DNA of 64,000 nt, taken from positions 62,001 to 126,000 of the forward strand of contig JAMPIV010004262.1 of NCBI GenBank assembly GCA_024509875.1, given 5' to 3'. Positions 23,300 to 36,257 of this stretch are shown here, in pieces. Position 1 is the stretch's first letter; each line of letters starts with the position of its first letter. The notes below the pieces were generated by a model. That model did no database searches. It was not told where the DNA came from and was given only the letters and a program-made list of their open reading frames with translations. Position numbers and translations under genes: made by a program. The stretch is from Oreohelix idahoensis (Eukaryota > Mollusca > Gastropoda > Stylommatophora > Oreohelicidae).

Positions 23300-23960
23300 G
23301 ATTCTCATGAATATATTTTTTAACATAAGACTGCTGCTATATAGCACGTCCAGACTACTACTATTACTCACTTTCACTTAAACAATTAAAACAAACTACC
23401 TCAATGATATTACTCCCATCACAACCACATAGCCACACCAACAGATTACCCGAAAGCTACTATTACAATTAGTGTCTATAAGAAGATTACTACAACATAC
23501 TACTGCAAGACTATTAGGTCAAATAACCAAACGATAACCATTACAAACAATTATAAGTCTACTACTACCAGCTACCATAATGCTAGTATTAAAACTACGC
23601 TAAGACTATAAACTACCACACGGCTACTATTACAAACTTTCGTAGGACTAGTACTACAAACTGCCACAAAGATACTCAAAAAAATTACTACCACGTGGTA
23701 GCACTGTTACTAAATACCCCGGGCCACTACTACAAACGGTTACTGCAGTACTACTAAGAACTAACATAATGCCTGTACTACAGCTTTTAAAAGATATTAC
23801 TAGTACAACGTACCACAAGATTACTACTACAATCTGCTACAAAGTTGCTGTTATAAACTACCACTAAAAACTTACTATCCTCAACCCTATAACTACAAAC
23901 AAACTAAGCATACCACTGTAAACGTCTACAAGACTAACGCTTCTATCATCACCATAGCTT
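23300..23960. repeat. Imperfect TAC-rich low-complexity tract
   Basis: Irregular ACTACTA/CTACAAACTACCA steps with no fixed period. It resembles decayed versions of the TAC satellites at 27420-28898 and 31069-43290. Confidence 0.6.
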
Positions 23961-23963
23961 AAC

Positions 23964-24225
23964 TGCTTGCGTCAGGGTCAGCGAACCAGAGCTGACCAAG
24001 ATCCTAATCCACCTCCAAGTGGTGGTCCTGGAAACATGCTGCATCACTGCAGTCTTGCTGAGAGAGTAGGGATCGAAGAGGGAAGGCTAACCCGGCCCCA
24101 AAAATGCCATGCTGAAACCGAATGTGTCTGGCCAAAAGGCGCAGATATCGCAGCTTTGCTGTAAACGACGACAGAACGTAACAAACGTCCTTTTTAGGAC
24201 GAACGAGGAAGAAGAAGAAGAAGAG
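23964..24225 (+). mobile_element. SINE-like repeat with (GAA)n tail
   Basis: The body starts near TGCGTCAGGGTCAGCGAACC and ends GGACGAACGAGGAAGAAG in a GAA tail. A second partial copy in the opposite orientation is at 10819-10946, which shows it is dispersed. It has no clear A or B box. Confidence 0.6.
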
Positions 24226-24411
24226 AGATGTCATCAGTTTCATTAGCGCTACTTACAGACCATGGCGTTACCAATGTATCTGGTCCTTTGCATTAAGCCT
24301 GCACACACAACATTCCCATTCTCTTACAGCACTGGTTTTTGTGGACATTTTTGTACACGATGAAGTTGCCTGAGGGTTGAGTAATCGTATTCGTTCTTTG
24401 TTTCTACAGAT

Positions 24412-25172
24412 ATGACCAGGAACTACATTACCACACACGCTACTATCTGCAACCAGACTACTTCTGTACATTACCACAACGCTACTATCTGCAACCAGTC
24501 TACTTCTGTACATTACCACACACACTACTATCTGCAACCAGACTACTTCTGTACATTACCACACACGCTACTATCTGCAACCAGACTACTTCTGTACATT
24601 ACCACACACGCTACTATCTGCAACCAGACTCTTTCTGTACATTACCACAACGCTACTATCTGCAACCAGACTCCTTCTGTACATTACCACACACGCTACT
24701 ATCTGCAACCAGACTACTTCTGTACATTACCACACACGCTACTATCTGCAACCAGACTACTTCTGTACATTACCACACACGCTACTATCTGCAACCAAAC
24801 TACTTCTGTACATTACCACACACGCTACTATCTGCAACCAAACTACTTCTGTACATTACCACAACGCTACTATCTGCAACCAGACTACTTCTGTACATTA
24901 CCACACACGCTACTATCTGCAACCAGACTCTTTCTGTACATTACCACAACGCTACTATCTGCAACCAGACTCCTTCTGTACATTACCACAACGCTACTAT
25001 CTGCAACCAGACTACTTCTGTACATTACCACACACGCTACTATCTGCAACCAGACTACTTCTGTACATTACCACACACGCTACTATCTGCAACCAAACTA
25101 CTTCTGTACATTACCACAACGCTACTATCTGCAACCAGACTACTTCTGTACATTACCACACACGCTACGAGA
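24412..25172. repeat. Minisatellite, 42/43-bp unit, about 18 copies
   Basis: The unit is CTACTATCTGCAACCAGACT followed by ACTTCTGTACATTACCACACACG; a variant lacks one base (ACAACG). The unit has no stop codon in any of its three plus-strand phases, so a 257-codon open frame runs through the array. That frame is explained by the repeat and gives a Tyr/His/Cys-rich low-complexity product. I do not call it a gene. Confidence 0.9.
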
Positions 25173-25358
25173 ACACATTATTTAAAGATACCACTACCAC
25201 GAATCATACAAACATCAACTAAAATGCCAATAGTACAGTTTACAACATGACTACTACTGGCAGAAGGGCACTAGTGTAGCACAAAGCTACTATTATAAAG
25301 TAGCACAGAATACTACTAAAAACTCACACAATGGTACTATTTCTGCAAACTGCCAAAA

Positions 25359-25765
25359 TTGTGATGATACAAACTACTAAACTGCTAATATTACAACTTA
25401 CAACAAGGCTACTTTAAAAACTATCGCACAAGAACTACTGCAAACTGCCAAAATTGTGATGATAGAAACTACTTCTTCTTCTTCTTCTTCTTCCGTCCTT
25501 AGCCAAAGACCGACCAAGCAGTCAGAGGCCATCACGCCTTGTGGCGTCTTAAGGGCAACAGCAGATTGATTTTCTCTGTTGTAGTTTCCCATCACGCCTA
25601 GCGGCGTCTTTAGGGCAACAACAAATAGATCCATCTGCCGTTGTTTCCGTAATCGGTGTGACAAGCCAACAGGTGATCAGCCCATTGGGCATACAAACTA
25701 CTAAACTGCTAATATTACAACTTACAACAAGGCTACTTTAAAAACTATCATACAAGAACTACTGT
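25359..25765. repeat. Direct duplication of about 75 bp around a SINE
   Basis: A block starting ACAAACTACTAAACTGCTAA and including CAAGGCTACTTTAAAAACTA occurs at about 25368-25440 and again at about 25690-25765. The SINE at 25469-25685 lies between the copies. Confidence 0.7.
25469..25685 (-). mobile_element. SINE-like repeat with (GAA)n tail
   Basis: On the minus strand it ends CTAAGGACGGAAGAAGAAG. The body contains a two-fold internal repeat (GTTGCCCTAAAGACGCCGC and GTTGCCCTTAAGACGCCAC, each followed by AGGCGTGATGG). AAACTACT on both sides may be its target duplication. Confidence 0.6.
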
Positions 25766-25812
25766 AGACTACCAAAACGGTACTACCACATACATACTAC
25801 AAGAGGAATAGT

Positions 25813-26054
25813 ACTAAAAACTAACATACTTACTTGGTCATTCATCTTCTGCTCTGAGGTGTAGAGGTTTCCCAGAGATCGTGCCTTACCATCCTATCGG
25901 TTTTCTTCATTCTAGCCTAGTTCCAATCTAGTCCTCGGTCATTCAGAGATTGTCTAATGTTGTCCTCCCAGCGGACTCTGGATCGTCCTGGAGGTCTGGA
26001 TCCCTGGCTCTTAGCTTCACATACGTGTAGTGGTAGCCGATGCACTAAAAACTA
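25813..26054 (-). mobile_element. 5'-truncated copy of the RTE-like LINE
   Basis: Bases 25824-26043 match the last 220 or so bp of the LINE at 3203-6369 (GAGGTGTAGAGGTTT and GTCGTCC-type words, CTACTTAC-type tail), with about 15 percent divergence by eye. The flanks carry ACTAAAAACTA at 25813-25823 and 26044-26054. The duplication is 11 bp, but similar words are common nearby. It has no coding capacity. Confidence 0.8.
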
Positions 26055-26618
26055 CCAGACGAATACTGGATGGGTTTGAAAAAAAATCGAAAAAAGGTGA
26101 TTCGTCTTACGAGGACAAAAGACAAAGAATACTGATACAAACTATCATACGATTATGATTACAAGTTATCATAAAAGCATTACTGTAAACTACCAGAACG
26201 GTACTACCATAAACAGACTACCACAGAAACATTACTAAAAACTACTAGACGAATTTTGACACAAACTATCACAAGATTACCAGTACAGACTATCAGTTTG
26301 CAAGTTACCATTCAGGTGTTTAAAAATAAAGACCATCATGGCCGGGGAGAAACAAAAATATTGTCTGTACACAGATAGAGATTTCCAAAGACCACGGGCA
26401 GACGTTTTCATGTATGAAAGTGATCGCATGTTCCTACCACTGGGTGGAGATTTAACTTTTAAAATTGAATACTTTTTCATTTACAGGCACCACCAAAAGA
26501 ACCGTAGTACACATTTTTTTTTTTACATTCCGAAATCTCTGTTAAAATTAAAAAAAAAAAAAAACAGGGAACAAATGTTGGACAAGGCCCTAAAAAATAA
26601 TTCAGATGTGCGTTAATA
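26055..26618. other. Low-complexity and unassigned sequence
   Basis: TAC-rich tract, then a 92-codon open frame (26338-26616) ending in a Lys-rich A-run. I recognise no family, and the A/T homopolymers in its second half argue against a real exon. Confidence 0.4.
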
Positions 26619-26690
26619 GAGGGTAAGGGTAAGGTTTAGGAATCTTAAATGAAATCATAACCCTAACGTTAATCCTAACCCTAACGACGC
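26619..26690. repeat. Telomere-like repeats in convergent orientation
   Basis: G-rich AGGGTAAGGGTAAGGTTTAGG (about 26619-26640) is followed after some 16 bp by C-rich AACCCTAACGTTAATCCTAA and CCCTAACG. These are degenerate TTAGGG and CCCTAA words facing each other. Confidence 0.55.
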
Positions 26691-27420
26691 GGGCGATCTT
26701 TTTTGGATGACAACGAATAATACGCCCCGCTCTCTTTCATTTCAACCGCGATCACGTATTTATATTTTAAACCCTCACCTACCTGTTGGAGTACATAATA
26801 TAGTTACTGACGTAGGCAGACAAATGTAGTCATTGAAGTAGGCACACACAGAAAAGTAGTCACTGATTGTGGGCAGAAAATGTAATCGCCAAAGAAAGCA
26901 GACAACTGATGAGAGCTCACAAGCACAAAGCATTTCAAATGTTTGACTGAGAGAATATTGTCAGTTGCAAATGTTTATTTAACCTCAGTGTGACCTAGTC
27001 CGAGGGTATCGGAAATGCGACCTAAATGACCTGCAGCTGTTGCTTTTGTTAACGTTGTTTTTCAAGACACCATTTTTAAATCTCGATTTAACGATCGAAT
27101 TTTCATTTCACGCTTTGCGTAATTAAATTTCCATCGCGCGTAATTACCGAAGTGAGTAGCGTAGAAAAAATCTAACAGTAAATTGTAACGCGAAGGTTCA
27201 TAAAAATTTAGGAACACTGCGCGATCTATACAAACCTAGCGGAGATCTTGCCAAAATAATCACTTACTCAATAGGGGAGAAAGATTTCAATAAGTTAGCC
27301 AGAGCCAAGGTACACGTTAATCTAAGCTAGTTCCTTAACACCCAGACTAAAACATATTTTGTAGCACTGAGTGCGCAGACAAAGATATTTTTTAATGGAA
27401 CACTGATACATTATTATTAC
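26691..27420. other. Intergenic, no gene
   Basis: Includes three or four loose copies of a GTAGTCATTGAAGTAGGCA-like unit (about 26795-26900). Nothing else was recognised. Confidence 0.45.
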
Positions 27421-27555
27421 ATTTACTACTACTGCTATTACTATTGTTACTACCTACTACTACTACCAACTACATCCCACTACTAACTACTACTTATTAC
27501 TAACTACTACTACTTACTGCTAACTACTACTACGAATCACTACTACTACTAACTA
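27420..27555. repeat. TAC trinucleotide tract
   Basis: Imperfect CTACTACTAACTACTACT steps directly before the solo SINE-like repeat. Confidence 0.8.
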
Positions 27556-27960
27556 GACACAGTATTAAGGTCTTTGTCTTGTTTAATCTGACCTATACTA
27601 TTTAGTAGGGGGAAAACAGAAGTGATTGCGCCATTAGCAAGGCTGGATCGCCCTAGGTACGTATCCGGTGTTCTGTGTTGCAAATCGCGCTAATGACCCT
27701 TGCCTATGAAGCACTATTATTGTGGTGTCTAGTTGGCAGGGAGGATAGTGTGATTCGCTTCCGTAGCTAGGCGGTAATACCGTTCGGAAGGTCCTGTGTT
27801 GGATTATCCGGTAAGCCACTCACTTCTGTTGTTTTTCTTTTGTCTAATTTTATACTTCTTTATTTCTCACGCCTGCCTTAAACATACCTTTATGTGTGTA
27901 ATATTTTTTTAATTTACTGTTTACAGGTTTCCCGTCCTTATTTGTTTAAATGTTTACACT
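27556..27960 (+). mobile_element. Solo diverged copy of the 480-bp tRNA-like repeat
   Basis: It starts AGACACAGTATTAAGG and follows the unit of the array at 53088-57141 in the same order. Landmarks are ACAGAAGTGATTGCG, AGGATAGTGTGATTCGCTT, GGAAGGTCCTGTGTT, GTAAGCCACTCA, ATACTTCTTTATTT, TTTACTGTTTACAGG and TTATTTGTTTAAATGTTTACA. Divergence is roughly a quarter of positions by eye. It sits inside TAC microsatellite on both sides and indicates an element of about 400 bp, shorter than the 480-bp array period. Confidence 0.8.
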
Positions 27961-28898
27961 ACTATCTAGTACTAATAACTACTACTATCACTTTTACTAC
28001 TAGCTAGGGCTAATAAATACTGCTGCTGACTGCTAACTATTGCTCCTACCTACTGCTGTCAACTACTAATTACTACCAGCAACTACTACTACCATTCTGT
28101 TACTAACTACTGCTACCAACTACGAACTACAAACTACGTACTGCTAACTACTCACTACTGCTAGCAGTAGATTCAGTTGTAGTACCAGTACTACTAATTA
28201 CTGCAACTAACTACTAAACATACTAACTACTGACTGATAACTACTGACTACTGCTAATACCTTCTAACTTCTGCTACTAACTACGAACTCCTGATTACTA
28301 ACTACTGCGACTAACTACTACCTACGACCTACTAACTACTGGGACTAACTACTAACTACTGCTACTACTACTAATAATACAGCTACTATTTATTGTAACT
28401 ACTACTACAACCACTACAAATCATATGAACATATATCTACATCAGCTTTCTTTATAACTTCTGGTACATCATAGCAGTATTACTGCTACTTCCACCACCC
28501 ACTTCTTCCATCTACATCTACTGTTAGTGCTGTTTATAGTGCTACAACTGTATCTACCACAACGCCTGCTGTTGCTGCTACTGCGACTACTGCTGCTATT
28601 ACTGTCACAATTACTACGTTTGTAGTTAGTACACCTGACTAGAGTTTTAACAAAATCACCACCACTACAGCTGCTGTTATACTACCACCTCAGCAAATAC
28701 TACCTCCATCGTTACTACTACTTCTATTACCTCTAACATAACACTGCCATTTCAGTGATACTGCGGTTAATGATACAACATGCTACTACTACTGATACTG
28801 CTGCTGTTGATGCTGAAGCTACTACAAATACTGCTGCTTCTACTGCTGATATCACTGCTAATAACATTACTGCTACTGATGCTGGTACTACAATTGCT
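27961..28898. repeat. TAC-type microsatellite, imperfect
   Basis: Irregular CTACTAACTACTGCTAC steps. Open frames such as 28780-28986 are Leu-rich products of the repeat. Confidence 0.8.
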
Positions 28899-31068
28899 AA
28901 TAACACTGACTAACAAAAAAAAAATTTTTTTTTCTTTCTCTAACATTTCTATGTTTTTCTGGTCAATTTTAATGCGCTGTTTTTAAATCTGCAAACCGTT
29001 TTTCTCTATCAGGTCGGGATCTCTAGAAATACGCAATTGAAGTTTTTTAACAACGCATACAGTATTACAACATCATGTGTACAAGAAGTATAACAGTTAT
29101 GTAGGCTTGAATTTCTTTGCAGTCGACTTTCGTCGGTGAATGGCATGTGGTACATCATGATGAAGCATCCAACAATAATCGGCAAGCATGGTCACACTCC
29201 ACCGTCCTTGATAACGTGACTCCATTACGGCGATATCTTGATGGAATCGTTCTCCATGTTCATTGCTGATTTCGCCAAGATGCGAATCGAGCAAATGGAT
29301 TTTGAGGGACATGTTACAGCTCATAATTCTGTATGCATCTATGCACTGCTTAACAATATGCACATAGTCGACAGATTTGTGATTTCCCAGAAAGTTATCG
29401 ACGATCGATTTGAATGCCATCCATGCGCGAAGTTCACTACCATGTAACAAGTTCTCGAATTGTTTGTCTGCAATAACTTTCCTAATCTGAGGTCCTACAA
29501 AGATACCTTCCTTTATCTTTGCATCGCTAATTTGCGGAAACTTTTCTCGATGATAAGTGAAAGCTTTGCTTGTTTTATCTAACGCTTTTACGAAATTCTT
29601 CATGAGCCCCAACTTTATATGTAACGGTGGTAAGATGATGCTGTCTTTGTTAACTAATGGCTCGTGTATTACATTTTTATGCCCGAGCTGCATACGATCC
29701 CTGATAGGCCACACCTTTCTTGCATAATGTTCCTGTCTGTTGCGGCTGTCCCATTCACATAGGAAGCAACACAATTTAGTATACCCAGTCTGCATGCCCG
29801 TGAGAATTGCAATGACCTTTAGGTCTCCACAAATCCGCTATTGGTAGTCATTGTACTTTATTTTTGCCAAAAGTATAGCCATATTGTCATAAGTTTCTTT
29901 CATATGAACAGAGTAGGCGACTGGAATTGATGAAAATAAATTTCCATTATGCAATAACACGGCTTTTAGACTAGTCTTGGAAGAGTCGATGAAAAGTCGC
30001 CATTCGTTGACTATGTGCTCATGACCGAGGTGCACCATTAGACCTTTTACATCTTTGCAATAGCAAATGTCATCATCCATCTCAAAGTATTGAACAAGTT
30101 CTCTGTGTCTATGACGAAATTTAGATATCAGAGTATTGGGCGCTAAAAGATTCCATTCTTTGAGTCGCGAACCGAGTAATTCCGCATGTCCTTTGGTGAG
30201 AGCGAGATCACGTATTAGATCTGAAAGTTCTGAATGGTTAATTAAGTGAACACCATCATTCACCGGTACATAATCCGAGTCAGAATTAGTTTCTAAAGCA
30301 GGTAAACTATCACTTTCTGATGGTTCATTCACGTCCAACGGATATTGTTCTGGTAGAACTGGGATTGGACACGTGATTGGATCATGAGGCACTGGTTTCG
30401 AAACCGATTCAATATTTGGATAAACCACAGACTTTCTAGTTTTAAAAGTGAAACCATAGATATTTGTCAAGCAGAAGTAACAATCAGTAGCGTGATTTGT
30501 CGGTTCATGCCATATTACTGGCACTCAAAAGGCATCGACTTATGCTTCGGCGATTTTCGTAACCAACCTGCCAATGTATTTGCACAAGTCGAACAAACTG
30601 CATTTGGCTTCCAAGATTTATTTGTTTCATCAACTTTTGAATCGAAATAAAGTTCATATGCTTTCTTTAGCAATGGTGTAAAGTTTTTCTGGTGAACACG
30701 ATCGGTAAAATATCCGCACACGTAACAAAACAGATCAGCCGAATTTCTACAACTTCTAGAAGCCATATTTCACTCAGAATTATTTCAAAATACAGTAACT
30801 ATTTGAAATATAACGTAACATATGTCATGCATCTTTTAGCAGTATAAAAAGTAGAATTATTTTGCATTTTATTAATTTTTAAAAAGTTATATAGTAAAAA
30901 TGAAACGGAGCAAATAACAGTTTCCCAAAAATATATTTATTCACAAATATCTTAAGAACCCGACGTGATAGAGATAAACGGATTTCAAATTTGAAATCAG
31001 CGCAAGAAACTGACCTAAGAACACTTATTCTTATATAAGAAAGAAAAATGTTGTTTGTCAGTGTAATA
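28899..31068 (-). mobile_element. Candidate DNA transposon with long terminal inverted repeats
   Basis: The ends at 28903 and 31064 are inverted copies of each other for about 115 bp with gaps. Both start ACACTGAC and AACAA, then TTTTTCTTTCT, GGTCA, TGCGCTG, CCGTTT, TCTCTATCA and GTCGGG. AATA lies on both outer sides (28899-28902 and 31065-31068), a possible 4-bp target duplication, although the flanks are low complexity. The only gene inside is the broken ORF at 29097-30766. Inverted ends, one gene and a dispersed protein family together point to a cut-and-paste element (inference). Confidence 0.7.
29097..30766 (-). pseudogene. Uncharacterised zinc-finger / GERFHQ-family protein, candidate transposase
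   Basis: About 555 codons from ATG 30766 to the stop at 29097. The N-terminus has a possible zinc site (CYVCGYF and VCSTCANTL). Near 30524 one base is missing relative to the frame and reading moves to the next phase. The middle part has RLFIDSSKTSLKAVLLHNG. At about 29838 a TAG stands where neighbours suggest a tryptophan codon, just before ICGDLKVIAIL. Then come CCFLCEWDSRN, LPPLHIKLGLMKNFVKALD, IKEGIFVGPQI, NEHGERFHQDIAVMESRYQG and MLADYCWML. From memory this resembles a repeated 'uncharacterized protein' family in invertebrate genomes. D in FIDSS, D in GDLK and E in GERFHQ could form an RNase H-fold triad; this is inference. Confidence 0.75.
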
Positions 31069-32960
<1,892 letters not shown>

Positions 32961-35900
32961 TACTGCTACTCTACTGTTACACTACTGTTACACTACTGTT
33001 ACACTACTCCTACACTTAATCCTGCTCCTACTCCTACTGCTAAACTACTGCTACACTACTGTTACACTACTCCTACTGCTAAACTACTGCTACACTACAG
33101 TTACACTACTCCTACTCCTTCTGTTACTATACCCCTACTGTCACACTACTCCTACTGCTAAACTACAGCTACACTACTGTTACACTAGTGTTAATCTACT
33201 CCTACTCCTACTATTACACTACTCCTACTTTCACACTACTGTTACACGACTGTTACGCTACTGTTACACTACTAGTACTAATGCTACACCACTGTTACAC
33301 TAATCCTACTGCTACTGCTACACTACTGTTACATTACTGCTACACGGCAGTTACACTACTGGTACACTACTCCTACTACTACTGTTACGTTACTAATACA
33401 CTACTCCTTCTACTACTGCTATACTATTGCTACACAACTGTTACACTACTTTTACACTACTCCTACTACTACTGCTACACTACTGTTAAACTACTGTTAC
33501 ATGACTCCTACCATTACTGCTACACCACTGTTACACCAGTGTTACACTACTGCTACACTACAGTTACACTACTCCTACTACTACACTACTGTTACACTAC
33601 TGTTACACTACTGCTACATAACTGTTACACTACTGTTACACTATTCCTACTACTACCGCTACACTACTGTTACACTACTTCTACTCCTACTGCTACACTA
33701 CTGTTACACTACTGTTACACTACTGCTACACTACTGCTACACTACTATTACACTACTCCGTCTCGTACTGCTACACTACTGTTACATTACTGTTAAACAA
33801 TTGTTACACTACTCCTACTGCTACACTACTGTTACACTACTTTTATACTTCTGTTACACTACTGTTACACTACTCCTACTCAGACTGCTACACTACTGTT
33901 TCACTACTGTTAATCTACTGTTACAATACTCCTATTCCTTCTGCTATAACACTGCTACACTACTGTTACACTAATCCTACTACTACTGCTACAATACTAT
34001 TACATTACTGTTACACTACTTTTATACTTCTGTTATTCACTGTTACACTACGCCTACCTTTAATGTTACACTACTATTACACTAATGTTACACTACTGTT
34101 AAACTACTGTTAAACTACTGTTACAATACTGCTACTACTACTGCTACACTACTGTTACACTACTCTTACTACTACTGCTACACTACTGTTAAACTACACC
34201 TACTCCTACTGCTAGACTTCTAATACACTACTGTTAAACTACTCCTACTACTACTGCCACATTACTGTTACACTACTATTACTACTACTGCTACACTACT
34301 ATTACACTATTCCTACTCCTACTGTTACACTACTGTCACACTACTCCTACTCCTACTGTTACACTACTGTCACACTACTCCTACTCCTACTGTTACACTA
34401 CTGTCATACTACTCCTACTCCTACTGTTACACTACTCCTACTCCTACTGTTACAGTACTGTTACAATACTGCTACACTACTGTTACACTACTGTTACATT
34501 ACTGTTACACTACTCCTCCTTCTACTGCTTAACTGCTGATACACTACTGTTACACTACTGTTATTCTACTTTTACACTGCTTTAACTGCTACTGTTACAC
34601 CTCTGTTGCACTACTGCTACAATACTCCTACTTATACTGTTACACTACTGTTACACTACTCCTACTACGACTGTTACACTACTGCTACATTACTGCTCCA
34701 CTACTGTTACACTACTCTTACGCTACCGCTACACTACTGTTACATTACTGCAACACTACCGCTATGCTACTGTTACACTACTCTTACTTCTACTGTTAAT
34801 TTCTCCTACTCCTACTGTTAACCACTGCTACACTACTGCTACAATACTCATACTTCTACTGTTAAACTACTCCTACTCTTACTGTTACACTACTGTTACA
34901 CTACTCCTACACTACTGCTACACTACTCCTACTTCTACTGTTAAACTACTCCTACTCCTACTGTTACACTACTGCTACGATTCTCTCACCATTACTGTTA
35001 CACTACTCCTACTACTACTGATACAATAAAATACTACTCCTGCTCCCACTGTTACACTACTTCTACTACTACTGCTACACTACTGCTACATTACTGTTAC
35101 ACTACTGCTACACTATTGCTACACCACTCCTACTCCTACTGTTACAATACTGTTACAATACTCCTACTCCTACTGCTACACTACTGTTAGGCTACTGTTA
35201 CACTACTCCTACAGTTATACTACATCTACACTACTGTTAAACTACTCCTACTCCTACTGCTACACTACAGTTACACAACTGCTACACTACTGTTACACAA
35301 TTCCTACTACTACATCTACACTCTTGTTACACTACTTATACTGCGACACTACTGTTACACTACTCCTACTCCTACTGTTACACTACAGTTACACTACTGC
35401 TACACTACACCTACTCCTACTGTTACGCTACCCTTACACTACTGTCACACTACTCCTACTCCTACTGCTGCACTACACTTACACTACTGTTACTCTACAG
35501 TTACACTACTGCTACACTACAGTTACACTACTTCTACACTTCAGTTACACTGCTGCTACTTTACTCCTACTCCTACTGTTACTTTACCCTTACACTACTG
35601 TTGCACTACAGCTGCACTACAGTTACACTACTGCTACACTGCAGTTACACTACTGCTACACTACAGTTACACTACTGCTACATTAATCCTACTCCTACTG
35701 TTACACTACCCTTATACTACTATTGCAGTACTGCTGCACTACAGTTACACTACTGCTAAACTACAGTTACACTACTGTTACACTACTCCTACTCCTAATG
35801 TTACACTACCCTTACACTACTGTTGCACTTCTGCTACACTACTGTTACACTATTACTACTACTGCTACACACTTGTTACACTACTTCTACTCCTACTGCT

Positions 35901-36257
35901 ACACTACAGTTACACTACTCCTACTGTTACCCTACTGTTACACTACTGCTACTTTACTGATAAACTACTGTTAAACTACTGCAGCACTACTGTTACACTA
36001 CTGTTTCACTACTGTTAAACTACTGTTACACTACTGTTAAACTCCTCCTACACCTACTGCTACACTAATGTTACACTACTGCTACACTACTAATACACTA
36101 CTGTTGCACTACTCCTACTGCTACTGCTACACTACTGTTACACTACTGTTACACTACTGCTATGGTTACTGTTACACTACTCCTACAGCTACACTACTGC
36201 TACTTTACTGTTACACTACTGTCACTACTGTTACACTACTCCTACTGTTACACTACT
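32961..36257. repeat. Complex TAC satellite, GTTACACTACT type
   Basis: Built from ACTGTTACACT, ACTCCTACT and ACTGCTACACT words in irregular order, mostly keeping the same strand composition. Long open frames (for example 33188-33796) encode Tyr/Thr/Leu/His strings and are not regarded as genes. Confidence 0.95.

Larger units (their letters stand above)
21124..23300. other. Decayed repeats, no gene
   Basis: No convincing ORF. Two hammerhead-like motifs on the minus strand (21396-21426 and 22871-22901) suggest remnants of Penelope-like elements. The surrounding sequence is AT-rich with A-runs. Confidence 0.45.

Noticed and set aside
26338..26616. 92-codon open frame
   Set aside because: No known family; its second half is A/T homopolymer and the opposite strand is also open.
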